From positions 811,895-851,149 of the forward strand of contig CP070763.1 in NCBI GenBank assembly GCA_020349025.1: 39,255 bases of DNA. The letters are read 5' to 3'. The position numbers and the translations under genes were made by a program. This DNA comes from Candidatus Latescibacterota bacterium (GTDB taxonomy: Bacteria > Krumholzibacteriota > Krumholzibacteriia > G020349025). Of this stretch, positions 8,680 to 19,311 are shown piece after piece (within the stretch, counting starts at the first letter, position 1; every line of letters begins with the position of its first letter). The notes under the pieces are model-generated. The model searched no databases, had not been told where the DNA came from, and worked only from the letters and a program-made list of their open reading frames with translations.

Positions 8680-9561
8680 ATGGGCGATTCCAAGCTCCCG
8701 AATGGCCCGGGGCCGGACAGGGACCCGCGCACCCCCGTGGACCGCACGAAACCGCCACGCGAATGGCGCTCCCGACCGGGTGGGAGCAACGCGAAGCGCG
8801 CGCAGGTGGAGCCGCGTGAGGCGAGCGACATCGAAGGCCCGTCGAAGACCTCTGCTACCGAGGCGGAGGCTTCGCGCTCTGCGACTCGCGTGCCGGCTTC
8901 GACCACGCCCGTGCCCGATCCGGAGCGGGCGCCGCACGCGCCCGAGGAGCCCGCATCGGCACGCCCACGTGGGCGCACCGAACCGGTGCCGAGTGCGGTG
9001 ACGGAGACGGCGGATCTTCCGACGCGCTACGGCGTCGACCGCCTGGTGCTCCTGATCCGCGATCCTCACTGGTGTTACGCGTGGTGGGAGATCACGGACG
9101 CGTGCCTGCAGACGGGACGCCGCGAGCTGGCAGAGCCGACGCAGCTGACGCTGCGCTTCTACGACATCTCGGCGATCGATTGGGATGGCGGCAATCACCA
9201 TGCCGTCCACGACATCGAGATCCACGACGCCGCCGGAAGCTGGTACGTCGAGCTCGGACGCCCCGGCGCCGGCTTCGTGGCAGAGGTGGGTTGGCGCGCC
9301 GCGGATGGGGTCTTCAGGCCACTCGTCCGCTCGAACTCGGTGGCGCTGCCACGGGAGTCGATGTCACCCGTGGTCGACGAGAACTGGATGGTCTTGGAGC
9401 AGGAGTATCGCCAGCTCTTCGAACTCGCAGGGGCCGGTAGCGGCACGCGCAGCTCGGTCGAGCTCTTGCGCACACTGGAAGAACGCTTGCGTCGGGAGCT
9501 GTTGTCCGGGGGGGTCTCCAGCTTCGGAGTCTCGAGCTTCGCGACCCGCCGCGAGCGCTGA
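8680..9561 (+). CDS. DUF4912 domain-containing protein
   Basis: 293 residues. The first ~105 residues are charged, Pro/Arg/Glu-rich and probably disordered. The DUF4912 signature follows: LPTRYGVDRLVLLIRDPHWCYAWWEI, here about residues 110-135, then a beta-rich stretch (LTLRFYDIS, HDIEIHDAAGSWYVELGRPG, FVAEVGWRAADGVFRPLVRSN) resembling an Ig/CBM-like sandwich. The C-terminus is helical and charged. Biochemical function of DUF4912 is not established. It is the first gene of a run with the GH57 branching enzyme (42 bases on) and the DUF3536 protein, so a role in alpha-glucan handling, for example a glucan-binding or scaffold protein, is an inference from context. Start: ATG at 8680 with GAGGAGA just upstream; the frame is open further upstream without support. 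Confidence 0.85.
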   Translation: MGDSKLPNGPGPDRDPRTPVDRTKPPREWRSRPGGSNAKRAQVEPREASDIEGPSKTSATEAEASRSATRVPASTTPVPDPERAPHAPEEPASARPRGRTEPVPSAVTETADLPTRYGVDRLVLLIRDPHWCYAWWEITDACLQTGRRELAEPTQLTLRFYDISAIDWDGGNHHAVHDIEIHDAAGSWYVELGRPGAGFVAEVGWRAADGVFRPLVRSNSVALPRESMSPVVDENWMVLEQEYRQLFELAGAGSGTRSSVELLRTLEERLRRELLSGGVSSFGVSSFATRRER

Positions 9562-9603
9562 CCTCGACTCACGGCAGCGCAATCCCCGCACCATGGAGAG
9601 CCA

Positions 9604-11190
9604 ATGCCCCAGGGCTATTTCGCGCTCGTCTTGCACGCACACTTGCCTTTCGTCCGCCATCCCGAATACGACGAGTTCCTGGAGGAGGACTGGCTCTACG
9701 AGGCGATTACGGAGACCTACATCCCACTCCTGCACGTCTTCGAGGGCCTCGCCCGCGATGCTGTGCACTTCAGAGCCTCGATGTCGATGTCGCCGACGTT
9801 GCTGGCAATGCTTGCCGACGACCTTCTGCGCTCACGCTACGTCGAGCACCTGGAGCGACTGGTCGAGCTGGCCGACCGGGAAGTACATCGCACACGTCAC
9901 GAGCCCCACTTCCAGGAGCTGGCGGCGATGTACCGCCGCCACTTTCGCGACTGCCACCACACCTTCGTCGAGCGCTACGGGGGCAACCTCGTGCGCGGTT
10001 TTCGTGCACTCCAGGATGCCGGCTACCTCGAGATCCTCACGTGTGGCGCAACGCACGGCTTCCTGCCGCTGATGCAAACCGTGCCGCGAGCCGTGCGCGC
10101 CCAGGTGCACTTCTCGGTGCAAGACTACAAGCGCCACTTCGGTCGCGCGCCTCGCGGGATCTGGCTTCCGGAGTGTGGTTACTACCGCGGGGTGGAGCAG
10201 ATCCTGGCGCAGGAGGGGCTGCGCTTCTTCGTGCTCGATGCCCACGGCCTCCTCTACGGCGACCCCCGCCCCAAACACGGGATCTTCTCGCCCGTCTTCT
10301 GTCCCGGCGGCGTCGCCGCCTTCGCGCGCGACATCGAGTCCTCGAAGCAGGTGTGGAGTGCGGAAGAGGGTTACCCCGGCGATTACGCCTACCGGGAGTT
10401 CTATCGGGACATCGGCTTCGATCTCGATCTCGACTACATCCGCCCCTACATTCACAGTGGCGACCTGCGCATCAACACGGGGATCAAGTACTACGCGATC
10501 ACCGGTGAGACAGCGCACAAGCAACCGTACCGGCGCCAGCTGGCGCTCGATACGGCCGCGACCCATGCGGGCAACTTCATGTTCAACCGCGAGAAGCAGG
10601 TGGAGCACCTGCGCGGCGTGATGGGACGCGAGCCGATCATCGTTTCCCCTTACGATGCCGAGCTCTTCGGCCATTGGTGGTTCGAGGGGCCGCAGTTTCT
10701 CGACTTCCTCTTCCGCAAGATGCATTTCGACCAGGAGACGATCGAGCCGATCACCCCGGTGGAGTACCTGGACCGGCATCCGCGCAACCAGGTGCTGACG
10801 CCGTCCTACTCGAGCTGGGGCTACAAGGGGTATGCGGAGGTGTGGCTCGAGGGCTCGAACGACTGGGTCTACCGGCATCTCGACCACGCCGCCCGCACGA
10901 TGGTCGACCTGGCGCGCGAGAACGCCCACGCCAACGGCACCAAGGCGAGGATTCTGAACCAGGCGGCACGCGAGCTGTTGCTGGCCCAAAGTAGCGACTG
11001 GGCTTTCATCATGAAGACCGGGACGATGGTGCCGTACGCCGTGAAGCGCACCAAAGAGCATGTCGACCGCTTCCTGCGCCTTGCCGAGATGGTGCGTGCC
11101 GATCGCGTCGACGTTGCATCACTGCACGAAATGGAGAAGCGGGACAACCTCTTCCCGGAGATCGACTACCGCGTCTACGCGCAGGATTGA
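9604..11190 (+). CDS. GH57-family 1,4-alpha-glucan branching enzyme (DUF1957)
   Basis: Transfers alpha-1,4-glucan segments to make alpha-1,6 branches in glycogen-like polymers, in the cytoplasm. 528 residues, the size of the GH57 branching enzymes of Thermus and Thermococcus. The N-terminus has the family's LVLHAHLPFVRHPEYDEFLEEDWLYEA segment; the catalytic nucleophile is E190 in GIWLPECGYY and the acid/base is D351 in YDAELFGHWW, spaced as in characterised members. The C-terminal helical domain includes QVLTPSYSSWGYKGY and EVWLEGSNDWVYRH, typical of the DUF1957 part. It sits between DUF4912 and the DUF3536 gene, with the next start 8 bases after its stop, so the three are almost surely co-transcribed. 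GGAG lies upstream of the ATG. Confidence 0.93.
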   Translation: MPQGYFALVLHAHLPFVRHPEYDEFLEEDWLYEAITETYIPLLHVFEGLARDAVHFRASMSMSPTLLAMLADDLLRSRYVEHLERLVELADREVHRTRHEPHFQELAAMYRRHFRDCHHTFVERYGGNLVRGFRALQDAGYLEILTCGATHGFLPLMQTVPRAVRAQVHFSVQDYKRHFGRAPRGIWLPECGYYRGVEQILAQEGLRFFVLDAHGLLYGDPRPKHGIFSPVFCPGGVAAFARDIESSKQVWSAEEGYPGDYAYREFYRDIGFDLDLDYIRPYIHSGDLRINTGIKYYAITGETAHKQPYRRQLALDTAATHAGNFMFNREKQVEHLRGVMGREPIIVSPYDAELFGHWWFEGPQFLDFLFRKMHFDQETIEPITPVEYLDRHPRNQVLTPSYSSWGYKGYAEVWLEGSNDWVYRHLDHAARTMVDLARENAHANGTKARILNQAARELLLAQSSDWAFIMKTGTMVPYAVKRTKEHVDRFLRLAEMVRADRVDVASLHEMEKRDNLFPEIDYRVYAQD

Positions 11191-11198
11191 GGCGAGCG

Positions 11199-13703
11199 AT
11201 GCTGGAAGCGCGACATCCGGACGTGCGACTCGTGCTCCACGGCCATTTCTACCAGCCGCCGCGCGAGAGCCCCTGGACCGACGCGATTCCCGAGCAATCG
11301 AGCGCCCACCCCGACCACGATTGGAACGAACGCATCCTGGTGCAGTGCTACCGGCCGAACACGGCTTCGCGCGTGCTCGACGGGTACGGTCGCATTCGCC
11401 GCATCGTAAACAACTTCGAGCACATGAGCTTCAACGTGGGGCCGACGCTCCTGACCTGGCTCGAACGTGAGCACGCCGACATCTACGCGCGCATCCTCGA
11501 GGCGGACCGACGCAGCCGCGCCGCGCGCTCCGGACACGGCAACGCCATCGCACAAGCGTTCAACCACATGATCCTGCCACTCGCCAACGAACGTGACCGG
11601 TGTACGCAGGTGCGGTGGGGCCTGCGCGACTTCGAGCTGCGCTTCGGGCGCGCGGCGGAGGGGATGTGGCTTCCCGAGACCGCGATCCACGCCGACACCA
11701 TCGACGCGCTGGTCGACTGCGGCGTGCGTTTCACGATCCTCTCCCCCTACCAGGCACGGCGCGTTCGACCCCTCGACGGCGGGGATTGGCAAGACGTCGG
11801 GGGCGGACGCATCGATGCGCGGGTGCCATACGTCGTCCGCGGCTCGCAGCGGCCGGATGGCAGCAGGCGGGAGCTCGCGGTCTTCTTCTACGACGGCCCG
11901 GTTTCGCAGGCGATCGCTTTCGAGAGCTTGTTGCGCAGCGCCGACACGTTGGCAGAACGCCTGGCACTCGTCGCCGATCCGGCTCGCGAAGCAGTCCAGG
12001 TGGTCTCGGTCGCCGTCGACGGCGAGACGTTCGGCCATCACGAGGCCTTCGGCGACATGTGCCTCGCCTCTTTCTTCAGTGACAAGGCGCGGGCGCGCGG
12101 CTTCCGGGCCACCAACTACGGCGAGCTGCTCGATGAGCTGCGGCCGACGCACGAGGTGGAGTTGGAAACCGGGGCGGACGGGGAGGGCACGGCGTGGAGC
12201 TGCGCGCACGGTGTGGGACGCTGGACGCGCGACTGCGGCTGCTCCACGGGGGCCCCGGAGGGGTGGAACCAGGCTTGGCGCGGCCCGCTGCGCCTGGCTC
12301 TGGATCGACTCCGCGACGCCGTTGCGGAGCTCTTCGAGCGCCGCGGCGCGCGGCTTCTGAAGGATCCTTGGGCGGCGCGAGACGAGTACGTCGACGTCGT
12401 CGTGCGCGACGCCGACCCTGCGGCGCAAGAGGAGTTCCTCGAACGTCACCTCAGGTCGAGCACAGGCAATGGAGGCGCGGAGGCTCTGACTCTGCTCGAA
12501 GCGCAGCGCCACTCCATGGCGATGTACACCAGCTGTGCCTGGTTCTTCGCCGACGTCACCGGGATCGAAACGGTCCAGAATCTGCGCTACGCGGCGCGCT
12601 GCGCCCAGCTCATGCGCGAGTTCAGTGCCGCCCATCTCGAGAACGCTTTCCTCGCCGACCTCGCAGAAGTGCACAGCAACAACGGGCGCGACACCGGCAC
12701 CAGCATCTACGACAACTGGATCCGCCCGGACATCCGCACCCCGCGGCTCGCCGTCACCTCGCGCGCCGTCTTCGAATGGCTGGGGCTCGAGCCGGAGCGA
12801 GAGCAGTCGTACGGCTACGAGATGCAGGAAGCGAGCTCGGAGGCGGTGGTCGTCTGCGGTCACGGCGGCAGGCGCGGCCACCTGCAGCTGCGACACCGGT
12901 GGACGGGTGAGATGGGCGAGTACAGCTACATCGCTCTCCAGCTAGCACCGCGCCACCTCGCCTGCTGGGTCGCAGGCGCCGATTTTTCACGCCACGAACA
13001 ATTGGCACGCGAGTGCGCGCGACTCCGATCGGACCTCGGACGCGTCGATCTCATGCGCATTCTCACCGACCTCTACGGCGTTCCGGTGTCGGGGATCGGC
13101 GACCTGCTGCACGCGCAGCGCCGCCGCATCGCCGAGTGCCTCGCGGCCGAACGCATCTCGGCGATGCGCGTGCACTACCGTGCGTTGTACGACGACAGCA
13201 TGGACCTGCTGCGCGACTTCGCGGAGATGGGGCTCGAGCCGCCCGCGGAGCTGCGCATCGCGTGCGAGTTCAGCGCGCAAAAGGACGTCGAGGAAGCCGC
13301 TGGAAACCTGCAGCCGCCGTTCGACGCGGAATCAACCGCGCATCTGCGGACCACGCTGACGACGGCGCGCGAGCTCGGGCTTCGCATTCGTCCCGAACCG
13401 GTGGCCGCCTGCATCTCACGTCATCTCGAAACGCAGGTGCGCGGGCTCGTCGAGCGCAGTGAAATGGCGTGTTGCCGGGCGGCGCACGCGCTCCTGGCTC
13501 TCGCCGAGGAGATGCAGCTGCAGGTCGATCGCACCGAAGCGGAGGAGCTGATGAACATGCGCTTGCAGCAGCTCCTGCTCTCTGGCGCGAGCGACGACAC
13601 GTCTGGCGTGGAGGAGATCCTGGAACTGGCGTCGCACCTGAACTTCGCCGTCGATGAGTGGAAGGCGGCGGCGGTCGCCCCGCCCTCCGACACGCGCGCC
13701 TAG
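11199..13703 (+). CDS. GH57-like DUF3536 domain protein
   Basis: 834 residues. The N-terminal half is a GH57-type barrel: LVLHGHFYQPPRESPW, then E160 in GMWLPETAIH as the likely nucleophile and D274 in VAVDGETFGHHEAF as the likely acid/base. The C-terminal half is DUF3536, all-helical and rich in Arg/Glu/Leu, with the family's MYTSCAWFFADVTGIETVQNLRYA segment. Members occur beside glycogen genes; substrate is not established, but an alpha-glucan hydrolase or transferase is likely. Start: ATG at 11199 with GAGG six bases upstream; a TTG at 11187 would overlap the previous stop and is less likely. It follows the branching enzyme immediately, so the two may act on the same polymer. Confidence 0.9.
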   Translation: MLEARHPDVRLVLHGHFYQPPRESPWTDAIPEQSSAHPDHDWNERILVQCYRPNTASRVLDGYGRIRRIVNNFEHMSFNVGPTLLTWLEREHADIYARILEADRRSRAARSGHGNAIAQAFNHMILPLANERDRCTQVRWGLRDFELRFGRAAEGMWLPETAIHADTIDALVDCGVRFTILSPYQARRVRPLDGGDWQDVGGGRIDARVPYVVRGSQRPDGSRRELAVFFYDGPVSQAIAFESLLRSADTLAERLALVADPAREAVQVVSVAVDGETFGHHEAFGDMCLASFFSDKARARGFRATNYGELLDELRPTHEVELETGADGEGTAWSCAHGVGRWTRDCGCSTGAPEGWNQAWRGPLRLALDRLRDAVAELFERRGARLLKDPWAARDEYVDVVVRDADPAAQEEFLERHLRSSTGNGGAEALTLLEAQRHSMAMYTSCAWFFADVTGIETVQNLRYAARCAQLMREFSAAHLENAFLADLAEVHSNNGRDTGTSIYDNWIRPDIRTPRLAVTSRAVFEWLGLEPEREQSYGYEMQEASSEAVVVCGHGGRRGHLQLRHRWTGEMGEYSYIALQLAPRHLACWVAGADFSRHEQLARECARLRSDLGRVDLMRILTDLYGVPVSGIGDLLHAQRRRIAECLAAERISAMRVHYRALYDDSMDLLRDFAEMGLEPPAELRIACEFSAQKDVEEAAGNLQPPFDAESTAHLRTTLTTARELGLRIRPEPVAACISRHLETQVRGLVERSEMACCRAAHALLALAEEMQLQVDRTEAEELMNMRLQQLLLSGASDDTSGVEEILELASHLNFAVDEWKAAAVAPPSDTRA

Positions 13704-13769
13704 GGTGGTGTGTTCCACAGCGTCGCGGTGGCGGGCGCGACACCTTCTCGTTTCTGCGTGGAGGCGAGC

Positions 13770-14837
13770 ATGCGTGGGAGAGGACCTCGGTGCGCTCGGC
13801 TCTTGGGTCTTTCTACTGTGCTGTTGGCGCAGGTTGCTGACGCGACCTTCTCCATCGTCGCCTACGACGAGGAGACCCAGGAGCTCGGTGTCGCGGTGCA
13901 GTCTCGTGCCTTCAGCGTCGGGGCCGGGGTCCCGTGGGCGGAGGCGGGCGTCGGCGCCATCGCCACCCAGGCAACCACGAACGAGTCGTTCGGACCGCGG
14001 GGGTTGGCGCTCCTGCGCGCCGGCTACGCCGCACCCGAAGTGCTGCAGATGCTGCTGCACACCGATTCGCGTCCCGAGAACCGGCAGGTCGGAATCGTGG
14101 ATGCGCGCGGCGGCGCGGTCGCCCACACCGGGAACGCCTGCTCCGCCTGGGCCGGGGATACGACCGCAGTGGGGTTGTCCGTACAGGGGAACATCCTGGC
14201 GGGGCCCGAGGTCCTCACCTCCATGCTGCGCGCCTTCACGCAAACGCCTGGAGAGCTCTCGGAACGCCTGTTGGCGGCACTGCATGCGGCGCAGGCGGCC
14301 GGGGGAGATCGGCGCGGCCAGCAGTCGGCCGCGCTGCTGGTCGTGCGCCCGAGCGCAGCCTACCCGGAATACCGTTGGCGTTATGTCGATCTGCGCGTCG
14401 AGGATCACCCCACGCCGATCGACGAGCTCGGGCGCATCTTCCGCATCCACCAGGCGAGCGACCTGCTGCGCGCCCACCTGCGCTACGCGGCGCACTACGA
14501 TTCTCTGGGGCAAGAGGAGGCCGCCAGGCGCGAGCGCAGGCGGATTGGTGAAACGCTCCGCAGCACGCTCGCGCGCGACCACGTCGAAGCGAGCACGCTG
14601 AACGCCCTCGCCTGGTTCTGCGCCACCTCCGACATCTACCTCGAGGAATCGCTCGAGGCCGCCGAGAGGGCCGTCGGGCTCGAGCCGGAGAACTCCGGCA
14701 TCCTCGACACCTTGGCCGAGGTGCTCTTTCGCCTCGGGCGCACCGAGGACGCTCTGCGCACCATCGATCGCGCCATCGCGCTCGACCCGGACGACGCGTA
14801 CCTGCAGCAGCAGCGCGCGCGCTTCGAAGCGCGCTGA
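13770..14837 (+). CDS. Exported DUF1028 (Ntn-hydrolase-like) protein with TPR tail
   Basis: 355 residues. An N-terminal signal peptide (MRGRGPRCARLLGLSTVLLAQ) ends at ...ADA, directly before TFSIVAYDEETQELGVAVQS, which is the start of the DUF1028 domain. DUF1028 proteins have an Ntn-hydrolase-like fold, where an N-terminal Thr/Ser/Cys acts as nucleophile, so cleavage here would expose Thr. The domain continues through PWAEAGVGAIATQATTN and GNILAGPEVL to about residue 210. From about 230 the sequence is helical and ends in two TPR-like repeats (SLEAAERAVGLEP, ALRTIDRAIALDP). Start: ATG at 13770 with GGAGG five bases upstream; the longer frame from 13710 is unsupported. Substrate unknown; hydrolase activity is family-level inference. 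Confidence 0.85.
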   Translation: MRGRGPRCARLLGLSTVLLAQVADATFSIVAYDEETQELGVAVQSRAFSVGAGVPWAEAGVGAIATQATTNESFGPRGLALLRAGYAAPEVLQMLLHTDSRPENRQVGIVDARGGAVAHTGNACSAWAGDTTAVGLSVQGNILAGPEVLTSMLRAFTQTPGELSERLLAALHAAQAAGGDRRGQQSAALLVVRPSAAYPEYRWRYVDLRVEDHPTPIDELGRIFRIHQASDLLRAHLRYAAHYDSLGQEEAARRERRRIGETLRSTLARDHVEASTLNALAWFCATSDIYLEESLEAAERAVGLEPENSGILDTLAEVLFRLGRTEDALRTIDRAIALDPDDAYLQQQRARFEAR

Positions 14838-14898
14838 ACGCGGATCGAACGCCTCGCCGTCAGCTGCGGCCTACCTCCAGCAAAGCTCGAGACGATGC

Positions 14899-17139
14899 TC
14901 AGAATCTGTTGTTGTTGATGTAGTTGGTCGATCGAGCGTCGAGCATGCCGCGGAGCAGGGTGCGGAGCACGTGGTAGGGTCGCATGTCGAGTCGAGTCGA
15001 GGTGATCTCCCCTTGCGGAAGGCGGGCGCCGATCGGACGGTGGCGCGCGGGGTCGATCTCCACTTCCATCCCAGCGCTGCGGAAGACCGTTTGTCCGCTC
15101 TCCGGGTCCATCTGCAGCATGTGCTCCGCACCATCCGCGAAGCGTCCCCAGATGCTGTTCTTGCGCCCCGGCCGCACGTAGAAGCCGACGCCGCGGTCGT
15201 GGCCCCAGGTCTCCAAGCTGGAGAAGATGCGCGGTTTCTCGATGAAGGGACCGCCATCCTCGGGGCAGAAGACGTCGCAGTTGCCGCAGTCGTTGCAGAA
15301 GTCGGCGTAGTTGGCGATCTGGTGTTCTTTCTCAACGACGAAGCGCCCACCCGGCTCTTCGACGAAGGCACCCTCCTCCCAGCGGTAGTTCGCGTATTCG
15401 AGTTCCTGCGGCGCGGCGTGATAGACGAAGTTCGCGTCGTTCGGACAGACCGGGATGCACTTGTCGCAGTTGATGCAGTCGTAGAGCGTCAGTCGTGAGC
15501 CGATCTTGCGCGGCAGACGCGCGTTGCGCGCCGCGGCGTAGCGCGGGTCGTGTGTGGTGCGTGCCACGACCGGCTCGACGTTGTAGTGGCCGGCGAGCTC
15601 GACCATGCGCGCGTACAGCTGCTCGGTGTCGCTGCGCTCGTTGCCGTTGCGCAGGATGGCGCGCACCGATGCGGGGCGCGTCTTCCACACGGCTCCCAGG
15701 GCGGCGCGGACATCGTGGTAGGGGGAGCCGCGAATGGCCTCGCGCACGCGTCGCTCCAGCGCCCCGACGAACTCCTCGGCGTCGCCGGCAAAGGTCTCGC
15801 GACGCGTCGGATCCGCCGTGAGAGAGCTGGCGCTGCGGCGCAGGGCGTGGCGCAACTCGCCGATGGCGGCGCGTGCTGCACGCTCTCCCTGCTTCTCGAC
15901 ACGCAGGATGAAGTCGCCCAGAGAGCGTACTCCGAGCCGTTCCATCTCCCCCTCGAGATTGCCCAGGTAGAGGGGCAGGCGCCCGTAGCCCCCGGGTCGG
16001 AGCAGGTCGGTGCAGGTCGTGATCGGAACCAGGTTGCACGAGGCCGCACGGGCGAAGTTGTGCGCATCGATCCCGGCGGAAAAGGAGATCGGGATCTCGG
16101 CCCCGAGCGCCGCGCGCACGTCGTGGAGGATGCTCATCGTCAGAACATGGAGCGGCGCACCGGAGAGGTACATCACCTCTTCGCTGAAGAAGTCGCGATG
16201 ATTGTGCACGACGAGCGTGTTGGTCAGCTTGACGCCGAGTCCGAGCCCGCACTCCCGCGCCGTTTCCTGCAGCCGCTTCACCATCGGCACCATCTCGTCG
16301 AACTTCAGGTCGTGCGCGAAATGCTCGCGCGCCACGCGGATCTCGTCGTACCCGAGGTCGTCGTGCAGAAGCTGCTCGCAGCGCTCGACGCCGAGAAGCG
16401 TGGGGTTGAGCTTGATCGTCGTGTGCAGTCCGATCTCGCGCAGCAGGAACTCGCAGATGGCCTCGATCTCGTCGGCCGGACAGCCGTGGAAGGTGGAAAG
16501 AGTGGCTGTCTTCATCATGTCGGTCTTGAAGTCGAGATCGCGCAGCGAGGCGTAGCGGTCGGGGATCTTGGGGCGCAGCTCTTCGACGATGTCGCGCGCG
16601 TCGATGCAGGAGCGCATGAACTCGACGACGCGCGGATGCTGGATGCCCTTCAGGTCGTAGCCCACGGAGAGGTCGAAGATCCAGTCGCTGTGCGCAAAGC
16701 TCTCATCCTCGAAGGTACCATCGAGAACTCCACTTGCGCGCAACATTTCGAGCAACATGTGAGCGCCGACGTATTCGCGCAGCGATTTTTCCAGGCGCAG
16801 CTCCTGCGACCACTCGACGTTGTAGCCGACGTTCGTCGCGTCGATGCAGGGGCGGGGAATCTCGAGTGTGTCGTGGATCTGCACCGTCTTGAGCTCGAAG
16901 ATGCGCCCGCCTGCGAGCCAGGAGAGCACGAGGTTCTGCACCATCTGCGTCTGCGGCCCGGCTGCTGGGCCGAGCGGGTTCGATGCCTTCTGGCCGTGGA
17001 AGTGCACGCCGATGTCGAATCCGGCGCGGGCCCGATGGAACTTGCGTTCGGGGAGGTCGAAGATGCGGCGCTGGCGTTCGAACTCCACGAACGCCCGGTG
17101 GACGAGCATTCCGAAGGACGCTGGAACGAGTTCGGCCAA
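14899..17139 (-). CDS. YgfK-like dihydropyrimidine-dehydrogenase-type Fe-S protein, lacking the FAD/NAD(P)H module
   Basis: 746 residues. Residues 1-430 match the N-terminal half of YgfK (putative selenate reductase subunit family), a dihydroorotate/dihydropyrimidine-dehydrogenase-like barrel: NPLGPAAGPQTQMVQNLV, FELKTVQIHDTLEIPRPCIDA, ATLSTFHGCPADEIEAICEF, IKLNPTLLGVERC, LGLGVKLTNTL, DLLRPGGYGRL. YgfK then normally carries a GltD-like FAD/NAD(P)H domain; here there is only about 125 residues of helical sequence with no GxGxxG. Two ferredoxin-type motifs follow: C555-C558-C561-C565 (CINCDKCIPVC) and C615-C618-C621-C625 (CNDCGNCDVFC). Electrons must therefore come from or go to a separate partner. 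Start is the TTG at 17139 with GGGAG eight bases upstream. Divergent from hyuAB, which suggests a shared substrate class. Confidence 0.85.
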   Translation of the reverse strand: MAELVPASFGMLVHRAFVEFERQRRIFDLPERKFHRARAGFDIGVHFHGQKASNPLGPAAGPQTQMVQNLVLSWLAGGRIFELKTVQIHDTLEIPRPCIDATNVGYNVEWSQELRLEKSLREYVGAHMLLEMLRASGVLDGTFEDESFAHSDWIFDLSVGYDLKGIQHPRVVEFMRSCIDARDIVEELRPKIPDRYASLRDLDFKTDMMKTATLSTFHGCPADEIEAICEFLLREIGLHTTIKLNPTLLGVERCEQLLHDDLGYDEIRVAREHFAHDLKFDEMVPMVKRLQETARECGLGLGVKLTNTLVVHNHRDFFSEEVMYLSGAPLHVLTMSILHDVRAALGAEIPISFSAGIDAHNFARAASCNLVPITTCTDLLRPGGYGRLPLYLGNLEGEMERLGVRSLGDFILRVEKQGERAARAAIGELRHALRRSASSLTADPTRRETFAGDAEEFVGALERRVREAIRGSPYHDVRAALGAVWKTRPASVRAILRNGNERSDTEQLYARMVELAGHYNVEPVVARTTHDPRYAAARNARLPRKIGSRLTLYDCINCDKCIPVCPNDANFVYHAAPQELEYANYRWEEGAFVEEPGGRFVVEKEHQIANYADFCNDCGNCDVFCPEDGGPFIEKPRIFSSLETWGHDRGVGFYVRPGRKNSIWGRFADGAEHMLQMDPESGQTVFRSAGMEVEIDPARHRPIGARLPQGEITSTRLDMRPYHVLRTLLRGMLDARSTNYINNNRF

Positions 17140-17180
17140 GCGCGCAACTCCCGCAAGAGGGGCTGCCTCGTCGCTGGATC

Positions 17181-17209
17181 ATTATAGGGGAGGCGTCGAG
17201 CCGGGCCCA
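17181..17209 (-). promoter_or_regulatory. Candidate promoter of the YgfK-like gene
   Basis: A perfect TATAAT on the minus strand (17186-17181) with TGGGCC 17 bases upstream (17209-17204). The leader to the TTG start at 17139 would be about 35 bases. Confidence 0.45.
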
Positions 17210-17313
17210 CCGCGCGTTTCGAGGCCCTGCCGTAGCCGCGCGGCGTGCGGCAACGCGCGGCGCCTCGCCGCGAACCCTGGCCTGCACGCGGCTCTGCGTG
17301 TAGCGTGACGTCT

Positions 17314-19307
<1,994 letters not shown>

Positions 19308-19311
<4 letters not shown>

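Noticed and set aside
11175..12896. Long minus-strand frames opposite the alpha-glucan genes (9832-11061 and 11175-12896)
   Set aside because: Low-complexity His/Arg/Val-rich translations lying antisense to GH57 and DUF3536 genes whose catalytic motifs are intact. Typical shadow frames of high-GC DNA.
15550..17187. Plus-strand frame of 545 codons opposite the YgfK-like gene
   Set aside because: The opposite strand carries clear Fe-S and barrel motifs; this translation has none and is a shadow.
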